A stretch of 64,000 nt of DNA. Source: Ponticaulis koreensis DSM 19734. Lineage in GTDB: Bacteria; Pseudomonadota; Alphaproteobacteria; Caulobacterales; Hyphomonadaceae. Below are positions 43,274-52,002 of this stretch, in pieces (position 1 is the first letter of the stretch; each line of letters opens with the position of its first letter). The notes beneath the pieces are model-generated. The model searched no databases, was not told the DNA's origin, and saw nothing but the letters and a program-made list of their open reading frames with translations. The stretch covers positions 1,240,001 to 1,304,000 of the forward strand of contig NZ_ATVJ01000001.1 of assembly GCF_000420665.1 (NCBI RefSeq), read 5' to 3'. The position numbers were made by a program, and so were the translations under genes.

Positions 43274-43747
43274 TTAATTCGCGTCGTTTGCTGGATAGCT
43301 AACCGTCATGAAGGACTGCCAGTCGTTTGCTGTGACGGACCAGTCCTCAGCAGACATTCCATCGTCTGAAAATTCATAGCGGGACTTTCCGACGGGGGTA
43401 TCGGTTTCGCCCCAGGTGACCTCCAGCGCGCCGTCCAGCCAACTGCCTGTGAGGCGATGAATATTGCCCTGACTGTCTTCCCAATAGCCTGTCACGTCTT
43501 CGCCATCCACGCGATAAACGCCCCTCCCGGCGAATATGGTGTCGCCTGTATCGGCGTGTGCAATGCGATAGTCCTGTACGTGGAGATGGGGGCTCAGGCC
43601 TTCACTCCAGACCGAGGTGCAGACAGCGGGTATGCCCCAGGCATCACAGCTGGCTTCAAAGCTCTGGATGGGAAGATCAGCCTGGGCGGACAGGGTGAGA
43701 CAGCTGCTCATCCCCATTAAAGCGGTAACGCGTGTAAATGGTTGCAT
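43274..43747 (-). CDS. Secreted protein of unknown function
   Basis: The start at 43747 has AGGAG 7 bases upstream; the open frame extends 7 codons further. A signal peptide (MQPFTRVTALMGMSSCLTLSAQA) is followed by a small, mostly beta domain with many Trp and Gly residues (GVYRVDGEDVTGYWEDSQG, RLTGSWLDGALEVTWG) that resembles lipocalin-like folds in pattern only. Two cysteines (ASCDAWG, AVCTSVW) may pair. No family was recognised. Confidence 0.7.
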   Translation of the reverse strand: MQPFTRVTALMGMSSCLTLSAQADLPIQSFEASCDAWGIPAVCTSVWSEGLSPHLHVQDYRIAHADTGDTIFAGRGVYRVDGEDVTGYWEDSQGNIHRLTGSWLDGALEVTWGETDTPVGKSRYEFSDDGMSAEDWSVTANDWQSFMTVSYPANDAN

Positions 43748-43984
43748 CTTTGGTCTCCTGTTAATCAAAGGTTACGCCAGATCGGGTGCGAGTGGAATAG
43801 GGGAGAATGTTCCTGCTCGGTCGCGAAGGCTGGTATCCCTGCCTTTGAACATATAACGTGCGTGATGACGCGGGAGGAGCGAGGAACTCGTATCAGGTCT
43901 GAGTTAGAAATTATCCTCCGTCGATCTCAGGACCATACAGAAATCGTTATTCCCCTCTTCACCATCCTGAATTAAACACCCCTC

Positions 43985-45373
43985 ATGACACTTCGCATCT
44001 ATGACACTATGGCGCGTGAGAAACGCGTGTTTGAGCCTCAGGACCCTAAGCGCATCACAGTCTATGTGTGCGGACCGACGGTTTATAACTATGCCCATAT
44101 CGGCAATGCGCGCCCGCCTGTGGTGTTCGATGTTCTGCGCCGTCTGCTGAAAGACATTTACGGGCGCAGCTCTGTCGTGTTTGCGCGCAACATTACCGAT
44201 GTCGAAGACAAGATTATCAAAAGCTCTCAGGAAACTGGTGAGAGCATTGCTGATATCACGCGCAAATATGCCGATATCTACAATGAAGACATGGCGAGCC
44301 TGAATGTGCTCGCGCCGGATATCGAGCCCTGGGCGACCAGCCATATCGACGGCATGATCCGCATTGGCGAAAGCCTGAAGCGCAAAGGCTATGCCTATGT
44401 CACCAAGGATGGCCTCTATTTTCAGGTCGACCAGATGGAAGACTATGGCAAGCTCTCCGGTCGTCGTCAGGAAGACAATGAAGCTGGTGCGCGCGTCGCT
44501 GTAGACGAGGGTAAGCGCAACCCATCCGACTTTGCTATCTGGAAGTTTGCCAAAGAAGGCGAGCCGGAAGAGGCGATCTGGGACAGCCCGTGGGGCAAGG
44601 GTCGTCCGGGCTGGCATATTGAATGCTCGGCCATGATCAAAGCAGAGCTTGGTGACACGATCGACATTCATGGCGGCGGTATCGACCTTCAATTCCCGCA
44701 CCATGAAAACGAGATTGCCCAGTCTGAATGCGCGCACGGCGAAACGCTGGCCAATTACTGGATGCACAACGGCTTCCTCGACATGGAAGGCGAGAAAATG
44801 TCCAAGTCCCTCGGCAATGTGAAACTGGTGCATGATCTGGTGAAAGACTGGCCGGGCGAAGTGCTGCGCTATGCGTTGCTGTCTGGTCATTACCGCGCGC
44901 CGCTGGACTGGACGCGGGACCTGCTGGAACAGTCCAAGACGACGCTTGATCGGATCTATGGCGCGTATCGCCGGGTCTGGGGTGACGGCAAGCCGGTGGC
45001 GGACAACCGTCATGGCGTGCGCGACAAGCTGATGGATGACCTCAACACGCCTCTGGCTCTGGCTGAACTCAATGCTCTGGCGTCCGAAGCGAATAAAGCA
45101 GCTGACGAGAAGAACGAGCAGGCGATGGAAACCGTCCGCAATATGATGTTTGACGCGGGGCAGGCGCTTGGCCTTCTCTCCAAGACTCCGATGGAGTGGG
45201 AGCAGGGCGGCGATGGCGACGACAATGCCCGCATTGACGGCCTCGTTCAGGCGCGTCTCGATGCCCGTAAGAATAAGGATTGGGCCGAGGCCGACCGTAT
45301 TCGTGACGAGCTGAAAGCGGAAGGTATCGAGATTATGGACGGCGCAGGTGGCGCGACCTGGAGGCGGGTTTGA
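43985..45373 (+). CDS. cysS: Cysteinyl-tRNA synthetase
   Basis: CysRS charges tRNA-Cys. The 462-residue class I enzyme shows the HIGH motif as YNYAHIGNARPPVVFD, zinc ligands including VYVCGPTVYN and HIECSAM, the insertion GGGIDLQFPHHENEIAQSE and the KMSKS motif GEKMSKSLGNV. The C-terminal KDWAEADRIRDELKAEGIEIMDG is the family ending. A long antisense frame of 495 codons covers the same bases and is a shadow. The ATG has only a weak upstream site. Confidence 0.97.
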   Translation: MTLRIYDTMAREKRVFEPQDPKRITVYVCGPTVYNYAHIGNARPPVVFDVLRRLLKDIYGRSSVVFARNITDVEDKIIKSSQETGESIADITRKYADIYNEDMASLNVLAPDIEPWATSHIDGMIRIGESLKRKGYAYVTKDGLYFQVDQMEDYGKLSGRRQEDNEAGARVAVDEGKRNPSDFAIWKFAKEGEPEEAIWDSPWGKGRPGWHIECSAMIKAELGDTIDIHGGGIDLQFPHHENEIAQSECAHGETLANYWMHNGFLDMEGEKMSKSLGNVKLVHDLVKDWPGEVLRYALLSGHYRAPLDWTRDLLEQSKTTLDRIYGAYRRVWGDGKPVADNRHGVRDKLMDDLNTPLALAELNALASEANKAADEKNEQAMETVRNMMFDAGQALGLLSKTPMEWEQGGDGDDNARIDGLVQARLDARKNKDWAEADRIRDELKAEGIEIMDGAGGATWRRV

Positions 45374-45492
45374 TTTACGTGAACTGTACAAAAATCTGCG
45401 GAAAATATCAATTTATAATAAAACTCCTATAGCTATGCAATTTAAGACGTAGTAGGGAGGTGGCCTCGCAAAGTTGAACCTTGGGGGTTGAT

Positions 45493-46047
45493 ATGAAACT
45501 AAAATTTTTGTTCGCGGCGCCGCTTGCGCTGCTGGTTGTGGCTGCTTGTGAGACGACTTCCAGTCGTCCATATCAGATGTCTACAGAAAATGTGCTCGCC
45601 GCTCAGCAGGCGCTTGAAGGTAGTGATGCGAAGTTTAATGTTGGATCATTCAGCGCTGCTCAAGGTGTAGACGAAGCTCCAACTTGCCGAGCTTTGGGTA
45701 CAATTGAAGTCGCACCTGGTCAGTCGCCTGTCGATTACATTCGTGAGGCGCTTCAGACGGAGCTCTTCGCTGCAGATTTGGTCGCCGCCAACGGCACAGC
45801 GATCACCGGTGTCGTCGAAACGCTTCAATTCAACTCTTTCGGCACTGGTAGCTGGGATGTTGCGCTGCAACTTTCGTCTCCTGCGATGCCAGAAGGTTAT
45901 AGCGTCAGCACACATTACGAGTTCTCGACCAGCTTCAGCGCAATCAACGCTTGCCAGAATGTAATTGATGCGTTCCAGCCTACAGTCGCTAGCTTGTTGA
46001 ATGCTGCTATCAACGATCCACGATTTGCTCAGCTTGCCGGTGAGTAA
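45493..46047 (+). CDS. Lipoprotein of unknown function
   Basis: The ATG at 45493 follows GGGGG by 5 bases; the frame continues four codons upstream to a TTG. The signal has lipobox VVAAC. The mature region (GSDAKFNVGSFSAAQGVDEAPTCRALGTIEVAP, positions about 40-75) continues with a strand-rich domain and a conserved-looking ending YEFSTSFSAINACQNVIDAF. Two cysteines may form a disulfide. Periplasmic anchoring is likely; the function is unknown. A good terminator follows. Confidence 0.75.
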   Translation: MKLKFLFAAPLALLVVAACETTSSRPYQMSTENVLAAQQALEGSDAKFNVGSFSAAQGVDEAPTCRALGTIEVAPGQSPVDYIREALQTELFAADLVAANGTAITGVVETLQFNSFGTGSWDVALQLSSPAMPEGYSVSTHYEFSTSFSAINACQNVIDAFQPTVASLLNAAINDPRFAQLAGE

Positions 46048-46070
46048 GTCGAAATCGTACGCTTAAAACA

Positions 46071-46100
46071 AAACACCCGGCTATTTGGCCGGGTGTTTCT
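46071..46100 (+). terminator. Rho-independent terminator
   Basis: Perfect 11-bp stem (AAACACCCGGC with GCCGGGTGTTT), 6-base loop, short T run. It lies between the lipoprotein gene and the convergent small membrane protein gene. Confidence 0.85.
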
Positions 46101-46126
46101 GATTTGGGGTGTATAAAATTTTTCGC

Positions 46127-46291
46127 TCAGGCAAAGAAGCGCATCAAAACATACGCGAGACCGCCCCAGAAAAGTCCGTTCACCAGAAGGCAAAAGAACA
46201 GGGTGCGGCGGACGCTCCATTTTCCATCAGCTTTGCGGTCGTCTGCGCGACTGACGGGTACATATGCCGGAGGGGACGCTGTTTGGGTCAT
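46127..46291 (-). CDS. Small single-span membrane protein
   Basis: A 54-residue protein from the ATG at 46291, preceded by a strong GGAGGAAAC site. A polar N-terminus (MTQTASPPAYVPVSRADDRK) leads into one membrane helix (TLFFCLLVNGLFWGGLAYVLM) and a short basic end. It is the second of two similar small membrane genes on this strand. The family was not recognised. Confidence 0.72.
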   Translation of the reverse strand: MTQTASPPAYVPVSRADDRKADGKWSVRRTLFFCLLVNGLFWGGLAYVLMRFFA

Positions 46292-46389
46292 TGTTTCCTC
46301 CGCCTCTTGTGTGAGGTGTGTATGTTGAGTTGTATGCGCGTATTTTACCAAAATGTCAAATAAGCACTAAGTCTAATTCTTTGAGGGTT

Positions 46390-46560
46390 TCAAGCGCCCG
46401 GAAGGCCGCCGGAAAACATCAGGCCTAGCAAGCCCCAGACGGCAAATCCGCCTGCAACCATAATGATTGCGGTCGCCCAGTCTTGCACGGTGATCGGGTC
46501 ATCTATCCGTTCTGTCGTTTGGCGTTCGGTATGTGCGTCAGACAGTGTCACGTCGCTCAT
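46390..46560 (-). CDS. Small single-span membrane protein
   Basis: A 56-residue protein found by reading the sequence directly: ATG at 46560, preceded by a perfect GGAGG site 6 bases upstream, stop TGA at 46390-46392. The N-terminus MSDVTLSDAHTERQTTERID is polar and the second half is one helix (WATAIIMVAGGFAVWGLLGL) followed by MFSGGLPGA. It lies 98 bases upstream of the other small membrane gene on the same strand. Their similar size and topology suggest related roles, perhaps as small subunits of a larger membrane complex. Confidence 0.7.
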   Translation of the reverse strand: MSDVTLSDAHTERQTTERIDDPITVQDWATAIIMVAGGFAVWGLLGLMFSGGLPGA

Positions 46561-46707
46561 TGTATCCTCCTCAGGCTTTATCTATTCTCACAGCGGGAAG
46601 GCCCGCACATGGGTGCTTGAAGGTCAGGATAACCGAATCCGCCTAATAATGGAATAACACTTATTCATTTAAGGCATGATCATTATCAGAAAAGTCGGGG
46701 CGTTTAC

Positions 46708-47256
46708 ATGATCGCGAAGATAAAACGTGCGGGATTTCAGGTTCTGCTCGCAAGCGTGGTGCTCGTGGCAGCCTGTACTGCGCCAGGTTTGCAAAACGCC
46801 TTTGCAAGCAGTCCAACGATTTTTCTGGTTCGCCATGCCGAGAAAGAACCGGGCTTTGATCCTGTGCTCACCTCTGAGGGCGAAGCGCGCGCCGAACGAC
46901 TTGGTGAGATCATGGATGAACTGGGCGTGGACGCCGTCTGGTCATCAGATACGCGTCGCACCCGCGCAACGGCCGCGCCGGCGGCAGACGCAGAAGGCCT
47001 GGAAGTCCAGATCTATGATCTCGACGCAATGGAAGAATTCGCTGACACGCTTCGCAATTCGTCTGGCACAATACTGGTGCTCGGCCATTCAAATACCACG
47101 CCAGTGCTCGCGGCTATGCTTACAGGGCGCGACGAAGGCCCATGGTTCGATGAGGCTGATTATGAAAGCCTTTTCCGGATTGAATTTAACCGCCGCGGCG
47201 AGCCGCTTTCATTCCAGATGAGTTATGACGCGCTGGAACGTTATGCCTTCGACTGA
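46708..47256 (+). CDS. Secreted histidine phosphatase (SixA-like)
   Basis: A 182-residue protein of the histidine phosphatase superfamily, which uses a phospho-His intermediate. An N-terminal signal (FQVLLASVVLVAACTAPG) with a possible lipobox Cys places it outside the cytoplasm. Motifs are IFLVRHAEKEP (catalytic His), VWSSDTRRTRATAAP (phosphate-binding Arg) and ILVLGHSNTTPVLAAML (second His). GGGGCG precedes the ATG. SixA acts on phospho-His proteins in the cytosol; an exported form probably has another substrate. Confidence 0.88.
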   Translation: MIAKIKRAGFQVLLASVVLVAACTAPGLQNAFASSPTIFLVRHAEKEPGFDPVLTSEGEARAERLGEIMDELGVDAVWSSDTRRTRATAAPAADAEGLEVQIYDLDAMEEFADTLRNSSGTILVLGHSNTTPVLAAMLTGRDEGPWFDEADYESLFRIEFNRRGEPLSFQMSYDALERYAFD

Positions 47257-47401
47257 TAATTCCCCGCTTCGGATTTAACCTTACTCTGCCAGAAATGAGG
47301 CATATGCGTTTTGTGACTGCCTCAGAGACCTCCAGAGATTGCGGAGACTGAGTGAGTCCGGCGATGTGGAACCCTCGCGCGAATAGTGGGTGGTTTCGCA
47401 A

Positions 47402-48751
47402 ATGGCAGTGCAACACAAAGTGGATACGACTTACGGGCTGGATGTCCTGAAACATTCGATCCAGCGTGAAGAACAGGTATATCGCACTCGCAATCCCGGG
47501 AGTGAAGAGCAGTTCCGCCGGGCCAAGCGCTGTATGCCGGGCGGTACGACACGCTCAACCGTCTACTATCCGCCATTTCCGCTAACGATCGAACGTGGCA
47601 GCAAGGGCCGCGTCTATGATGTAGACGGGCACGGCTATCTGAATTTCGTTGGCGAGTACTCGGCCGGTGTTTACGGCCATGATGATGGCATGACGCGGCG
47701 CGTGCTGGATGCAATTGCGCGCCATGGCACACTGCTCAGCGGTCCGACGCGGCATGAAGACTTGCTGGCGCGCCTGCTGTGTTCGCGCTTCGGGTTTGAG
47801 CAGGTTCGTTTTTGTAATTCTGGTACTGAAGCTAATCTTCTCGCACTTGGGCTCGCACGTAATGCGACAGCCCGCACAGGCGTTCTGGCGTTTTCAGGCG
47901 CCTATCACGGCAGCTCTCTTGTGCTGATGGAAGGGCGCGATGCGCTCAACATCCCGATTGATATAACGCTCGCTGAGTATAACGATATTGAAGGCACGCG
48001 CGCGCTGATTGAGGCAAACGCGTCCGAGCTGGGTGCAATCCTTGTCGAACCGATGCTCGGTGCCGCGGGCTGCATTCCGGCAAAGACCGAGTTTCTGCAA
48101 ATGCTGCGGGAGATGGCGGATAAGCACGCCATCGTTCTGATCTTTGACGAGGTGATGACCTCGCGTCTCGGCCCTGCTGGACTGCAAGGCGTTGTGGGTG
48201 TTCAGGCAGACCTGACCACGCTCGGCAAATATATCGGGGGTGGTTTCTCCATGGGGGCGCTCGCAGGGCGGCGCGATCTGATGGCGCGCTTTGATCCGGC
48301 TTCGGGCGATGCATACCTTCCACATGGCGGAACGTTCAATAGCAACGTCGCGTCTATGATTGGCGGGTATATCGGCCTGTCGGATTATTTCACTGAAGAA
48401 GAGGCGGTTCGCCTGAATGCGCGCGGCGATAAGCTACGCAAGACGCTGAATGAGGCTGCACGCGATCTGGGTGTCCCAGTGCAGGCGACCGGTCGTGGCT
48501 CGATCATGAATCTTCACCTGAATGACGGAGATATCACCCATCCTTCAGACCTGGATGTTGCGGGGGCGAGCGAGTTTAAGCGTCTCTTCCATCTGCATAT
48601 GCTCAATCGCGGGATTTACGTCGCCGCGCGAGGCATGACGACGCTCAACCTCAATATGCATGAGGCCTATATCGCGGCGTTTGAGGATGAGTTCTCCCGG
48701 TTTATCGAACTCTATGGCAAAGACCTTGCCGCCTGCGTGGACGGGGCTTAA
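47402..48751 (+). CDS. Class III aminotransferase, glutamate-1-semialdehyde-aminomutase-like
   Basis: A 449-residue PLP-dependent enzyme. The ATG at 47402 has GGGTGG 7 bases upstream; a GTG four codons earlier is in frame. Signature blocks are FRRAKRCMPGGTTRSTVYYPPFP, RFCNSGTEANLLALGLARNAT, AFSGAYHGSSLVL, VLIFDEVMTSR and the PLP lysine in TLGKYIGGGFSMGALAG. These match HemL-like aminotransferases, but the N-terminus and substrate region differ from true HemL, so it may act on another amino group donor or acceptor. It is not clustered with heme genes. Confidence 0.85.
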   Translation: MAVQHKVDTTYGLDVLKHSIQREEQVYRTRNPGSEEQFRRAKRCMPGGTTRSTVYYPPFPLTIERGSKGRVYDVDGHGYLNFVGEYSAGVYGHDDGMTRRVLDAIARHGTLLSGPTRHEDLLARLLCSRFGFEQVRFCNSGTEANLLALGLARNATARTGVLAFSGAYHGSSLVLMEGRDALNIPIDITLAEYNDIEGTRALIEANASELGAILVEPMLGAAGCIPAKTEFLQMLREMADKHAIVLIFDEVMTSRLGPAGLQGVVGVQADLTTLGKYIGGGFSMGALAGRRDLMARFDPASGDAYLPHGGTFNSNVASMIGGYIGLSDYFTEEEAVRLNARGDKLRKTLNEAARDLGVPVQATGRGSIMNLHLNDGDITHPSDLDVAGASEFKRLFHLHMLNRGIYVAARGMTTLNLNMHEAYIAAFEDEFSRFIELYGKDLAACVDGA

Positions 48752-48906
48752 AGCCCCAGAAGGCCGCGCAGAATGTAAGCGGCGAGGATAACCACCGCGC
48801 CGCTTGTCACGGCGATGCCCATGAACCACGCAAGACGCGGCGCGATAGGGGCTGGTTTGCTTTCTGTGTTGTCTTCGGGACCAACAGGCTCAAAGATCTT
48901 AGTCAT
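48748..48906 (-). CDS. DUF2474/CydX-like small subunit of cytochrome bd
   Basis: A 52-residue protein too short for most gene callers. It overlaps the cydB stop by 8 bases (ATGACTAA) and ends at 48748, overlapping the convergent aminotransferase stop. A polar N-terminus rich in Pro and Glu precedes APRLAWFMGIAVTSGAVVIL and AAYILRGLLGL, one membrane helix in the pattern of DUF2474 proteins, which follow cydB in CIO-type operons. It probably stabilises or assembles the oxidase. Confidence 0.78.
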   Translation of the reverse strand: MTKIFEPVGPEDNTESKPAPIAPRLAWFMGIAVTSGAVVILAAYILRGLLGL

Positions 48907-49936
48907 GATAACTCTCTTCCGGGTCTACTTTCCCCCAGAAGAGGGAGTAGACGTAGATTGTGTATGCCAGAATGACCGGCAGCATGATCGATGCGCCGAC
49001 CAACATAAGTTGTAACGCATTGTCCCGTGCTGCGGTTTCCCAAATTGTGAGCTCAAACGGCACAAGATACGGGAACAGGCTGATGCCGAGGCCGAGATAG
49101 CCGGTCAGAAAGAGCGCTGCAGACAGCACCATTGGCCGCCAGTCAGGCGCTTTGTCACCCAGAATGCTGAGGTCCCGCCAGAGCGCGACAAGTAAGAGGC
49201 CAGCGAGCAATGGGATAGGCGCGAGCGGCAGGAATTTACCAAACTCGATTGCCTGCATTGTCACACCCCAGCGTTCTGTCACGCGCGGATCGATGGAAAG
49301 CGTTGCAAGGCTGATCGCGGCCATGGCGAGTGCCACGAAAAGGGAAGACCGGCGTGCCCAGGCGCGTGACCATTTTTGTAGGCCGCCTTCTGTTTTCAGA
49401 ACCAGCCAGGATGACCCAAGCAGCACATAACCGCCGGTCACGGAGAGTGCGACCAGCAATGTGAAAGGTGTCAGCCAGTCAAATGTGCCACCCGCAAAAC
49501 TGCGGCCATCAACGCTGACGCCCTGAATGAAGCCGCCGAGGATCAGACCTTGGGCAAAGGCGGCGAAGAGAGACCCGTAGGAAAAGGCACCATTCCAGAA
49601 ATGGCGGGTCGTCGTACGGACGGCCTTGTGACGGAATTCGAACGCAACGCCGCGGAAAATGAGCGCGGCGAGCATTAGAAGAACCGGAATATAGAAGGCC
49701 GGCATCAGAATGGCGTAGGCGAGCGGGAAGGCCGCAAACAGGCCGCCGCCACCCAGAATGAGCCAGGTCTCGTTACCATCCCAGACGGGCTCGATTGTGG
49801 CCGTCATCAGATTGCGTTCTTCGTCAGACTTCGCAAATGCCGTAAGGATACCGATGCCGAGATCGGACCCGTCCAGAAGGACGTAGAGCATAACCGCGGT
49901 GGCGATGAGCAAAGACCAGATAAGTGGGTAATCCAT
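48899..49936 (-). CDS. cydB: Cytochrome bd oxidase subunit II (CIO type)
   Basis: CydB is the second membrane subunit of the quinol oxidase that reduces oxygen to water without pumping protons. The 345-residue protein starts MDYPLIWSLLIATAVMLYVLLDGSDLGIGIL and contains the conserved WDGNETWLILGGGGLFAAFPLAYA and a C-terminal YTIYVYSLFWGK. It starts 4 bases after the cydA stop and overlaps the small DUF2474 gene. The short length and the cydA relative indicate the cyanide-insensitive type. Confidence 0.95.
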   Translation of the reverse strand: MDYPLIWSLLIATAVMLYVLLDGSDLGIGILTAFAKSDEERNLMTATIEPVWDGNETWLILGGGGLFAAFPLAYAILMPAFYIPVLLMLAALIFRGVAFEFRHKAVRTTTRHFWNGAFSYGSLFAAFAQGLILGGFIQGVSVDGRSFAGGTFDWLTPFTLLVALSVTGGYVLLGSSWLVLKTEGGLQKWSRAWARRSSLFVALAMAAISLATLSIDPRVTERWGVTMQAIEFGKFLPLAPIPLLAGLLLVALWRDLSILGDKAPDWRPMVLSAALFLTGYLGLGISLFPYLVPFELTIWETAARDNALQLMLVGASIMLPVILAYTIYVYSLFWGKVDPEESYHD

Positions 49937-49939
49937 GGC

Positions 49940-51331
49940 TCAGGCCTCCTCTGCCTTGTCTGTGACGGATGCAAGCGCAGAGCCGGGCGCGCGGTGTTCG
50001 CGAACGGGTGGATCGGTCGGGTCATCGTCAAAGCCGCGTGTTGCGATGCGGGCCATATAGATGACGCCTGCGGTGAAGATGATCGCATAGACCACCATGA
50101 AGACGATCAGTGACGTGGCAACAGCTGCCGGTTCGACTGGTGAGATACTGTCTTCGGTTCGAAGGAAGCCATAGACGGTGTAGGGCTGGCGACCGACTTC
50201 GGCGACAATCCAGCCAGTGATAACGGCGACGAAGCCCAGAATGCCAGTTGGGACTGCCAGCCAATGGAACAGGCCAGGTTTTTCGATGCGCTTCATAGCC
50301 CAGAGCGCGACGCCCCATCCGCCCATGAACAGCATGATCATGCCGGCACCAACCATGATGCGGAAGGACCAGAAGACAGGGAAGACAGGTGGCCGCTCAT
50401 CTTCAGGGAAGGCATTCAGCCCCTGAAGAGGTTCATCTGTATTGAACAGATACGGGCTGGTGCCGGGGATCATGATCTCGGCGATATTGCGCTCGTTTTC
50501 TGCATCTGGAATCGCAAACAGGATGGTGCCCTGCACGTCGCTGGTTTCCCACCAGCCTTCCATCGCGGCCACTTTTGCGGGCTGGTAATGGTGAGCGACT
50601 TCACCAGACCAGTGACCGGCCCAGATCTGAAGGGGCATAAGCAGAAGAAGCGTGCCGGACGCCATGCGGATCTGCCAGCGAGTCGGCTCCGTCACGCGGC
50701 CACGGATGACCTGATACGCGCCTGCAGCCAGAACAACAGCCGCCGTGGTGATAAAGGCAGCGAGCATCATATGGACATAGCGGGACGGGAAGCTCGGATT
50801 GAAGATCACTGCCCACCAGTCCGTCGCAAAGAAGTTGCCGGTCTCAGGATCAATGTCGAAGCCGACAGGTGTCTGCATCCAGCTGTTTGCAGACAGGATC
50901 CAGAAAGCAGAGATGGACGTGCCAATCGCGACTGCGCAGGTGGCGACGAAGTGGAGTGTGGGGCCTACGCGCTTCCATCCGAACAGCATCACACCAAGGA
51001 ACGTCGCCTCGAGGAAGAAGGCCGTCAGCACTTCATAGCCCAGGAGCGGGCCGATTACACTGCCCGCTTTGTCTGAGAAGACGGCCCAGTTCGTGCCGAA
51101 CTGGTAGGACATGACAACGCCGGACACGACGCCGATACCGAAGGCGAGGGCGAAGATTTTCACCCAATGCAAATAGAGGCGCTTGAACACCTCTTTCTTC
51201 GTGAACAACCACAAACCCTCGGCGACAGCCAGAAAGGCTGCCAGACCAATCGTGAAAGCAGGGAACATGATGTGGAAGGCGACCACAAAGGCAAATTGCA
51301 GCCGCGACAGAATCAGTGCGTCGAATTCCAT
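49940..51331 (-). CDS. cydA: Cytochrome bd oxidase subunit I (CIO type, short Q loop)
   Basis: CydA holds hemes b558, b595 and d and the quinol site. The 463-residue protein has the N-terminal heme ligand His in QFAFVVAFHIMFPAFTIGL, the conserved SGVVMSYQFGTNW and EATFLGVMLFGW, and the later RYVHMMLAAFITT. The Q-loop is short, as in CioA proteins. The usual GRQPW motif reads GRQPYTVYG. GGAG lies 8 bases before the ATG. A large palindrome in the promoter faces a divergent marR gene, probably its regulator. Confidence 0.95.
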   Translation of the reverse strand: MEFDALILSRLQFAFVVAFHIMFPAFTIGLAAFLAVAEGLWLFTKKEVFKRLYLHWVKIFALAFGIGVVSGVVMSYQFGTNWAVFSDKAGSVIGPLLGYEVLTAFFLEATFLGVMLFGWKRVGPTLHFVATCAVAIGTSISAFWILSANSWMQTPVGFDIDPETGNFFATDWWAVIFNPSFPSRYVHMMLAAFITTAAVVLAAGAYQVIRGRVTEPTRWQIRMASGTLLLLMPLQIWAGHWSGEVAHHYQPAKVAAMEGWWETSDVQGTILFAIPDAENERNIAEIMIPGTSPYLFNTDEPLQGLNAFPEDERPPVFPVFWSFRIMVGAGMIMLFMGGWGVALWAMKRIEKPGLFHWLAVPTGILGFVAVITGWIVAEVGRQPYTVYGFLRTEDSISPVEPAAVATSLIVFMVVYAIIFTAGVIYMARIATRGFDDDPTDPPVREHRAPGSALASVTDKAEEA

Positions 51332-51356
51332 AAGAATAACTCCTCACCGATTTGGG

Positions 51357-51386
51357 TAACATATTTTAGAGGCCTCTAATATGTTA
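51357..51386. promoter_or_regulatory. 30-bp palindromic operator between cydA and marR
   Basis: A central perfect palindrome TTAGAGGCCTCTAA (51366-51379) is flanked by TAACATA (51357-51363) and TATGTTA (51380-51386); only two extra T residues on the left break the symmetry. It lies 25 bases before the cydA start, in the cydA leader or promoter, and about 120 bases before marR. A dimeric regulator, most simply the adjacent MarR protein, should bind here. Confidence 0.7.
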
Positions 51387-51502
51387 CAGAGTGCCACTGA
51401 GGCGGAATATCTCGCAAACAAAGTGGGGTATTTCGACTGGAAACAAGCTGTAAAGGAATCGTGCTATTGCTTCATGAGTGAAGCCTTTCAAGGAGCACAT
51501 TC

Positions 51503-51946
51503 ATGTCCTCTGCACGTCGCGCACGCGTTTATCAGAAACTGCAGGCTGCAAGCCACTGCGTTCAGAAAACGGCCGACCGGCTTGTACAGGAGGCTGGACC
51601 GCTTACCACGTCTCAGGCTGCGGCGCTTTCAGTGGTGGCAGGGTTTGCGAGCTGTAACCAGCGTATGATTGCCAGCCAGCTTGGCCTCAATGAATCTGCC
51701 GTGACGGCGATGGTGACGCGTCTTATTCGGGACGGGTTTTTGACGCGCGCGCGATCAAAGACCGATGCGCGCACATGGCTTCTGACGCTGACGGATTCTG
51801 GCCGTGAGGCACTCCAGTCGGTGAATGGCCCGTTCGCGGAAATCAATGATCGGCTGGAAGCGGTGCTGACCGAGGCTGAAATCAACCAGCTAGCTGATAT
51901 GTTGAAGCGCCTTGCTGACAGCTTCGGCGAAACAGAGCAAAGCTGA
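51503..51946 (+). CDS. MarR-family regulator divergent from cydAB
   Basis: A 147-residue winged-helix protein. The recognition region is QRMIASQLGLNESAVTAMVTRLIRDGFLTR, followed by the wing SKTDARTWLLTLTDSG with the DxR pair. A Cys in FASCNQR could be a redox sensor, but this is only a possibility. AGGAG lies 7 bases before the ATG. Its position opposite cydAB, with the palindrome between them, suggests it controls the oxidase operon, perhaps in response to oxidants or respiratory inhibitors. Confidence 0.9.
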   Translation: MSSARRARVYQKLQAASHCVQKTADRLVQEAGPLTTSQAAALSVVAGFASCNQRMIASQLGLNESAVTAMVTRLIRDGFLTRARSKTDARTWLLTLTDSGREALQSVNGPFAEINDRLEAVLTEAEINQLADMLKRLADSFGETEQS

Positions 51947-52002
51947 CGGCAATCAGGCTCGCCCGGTGGACAGAGCCTTTCAAATCTGAACGAAGTGATT
52001 TC

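Noticed and set aside
43904-45391. A 495-codon open frame on the minus strand
   Set aside because: It is the antisense shadow of cysS, which has all class I synthetase motifs. The shadow has no family motif, its start lacks a ribosome site, and its composition is typical of reverse reading of GC-rich coding DNA.
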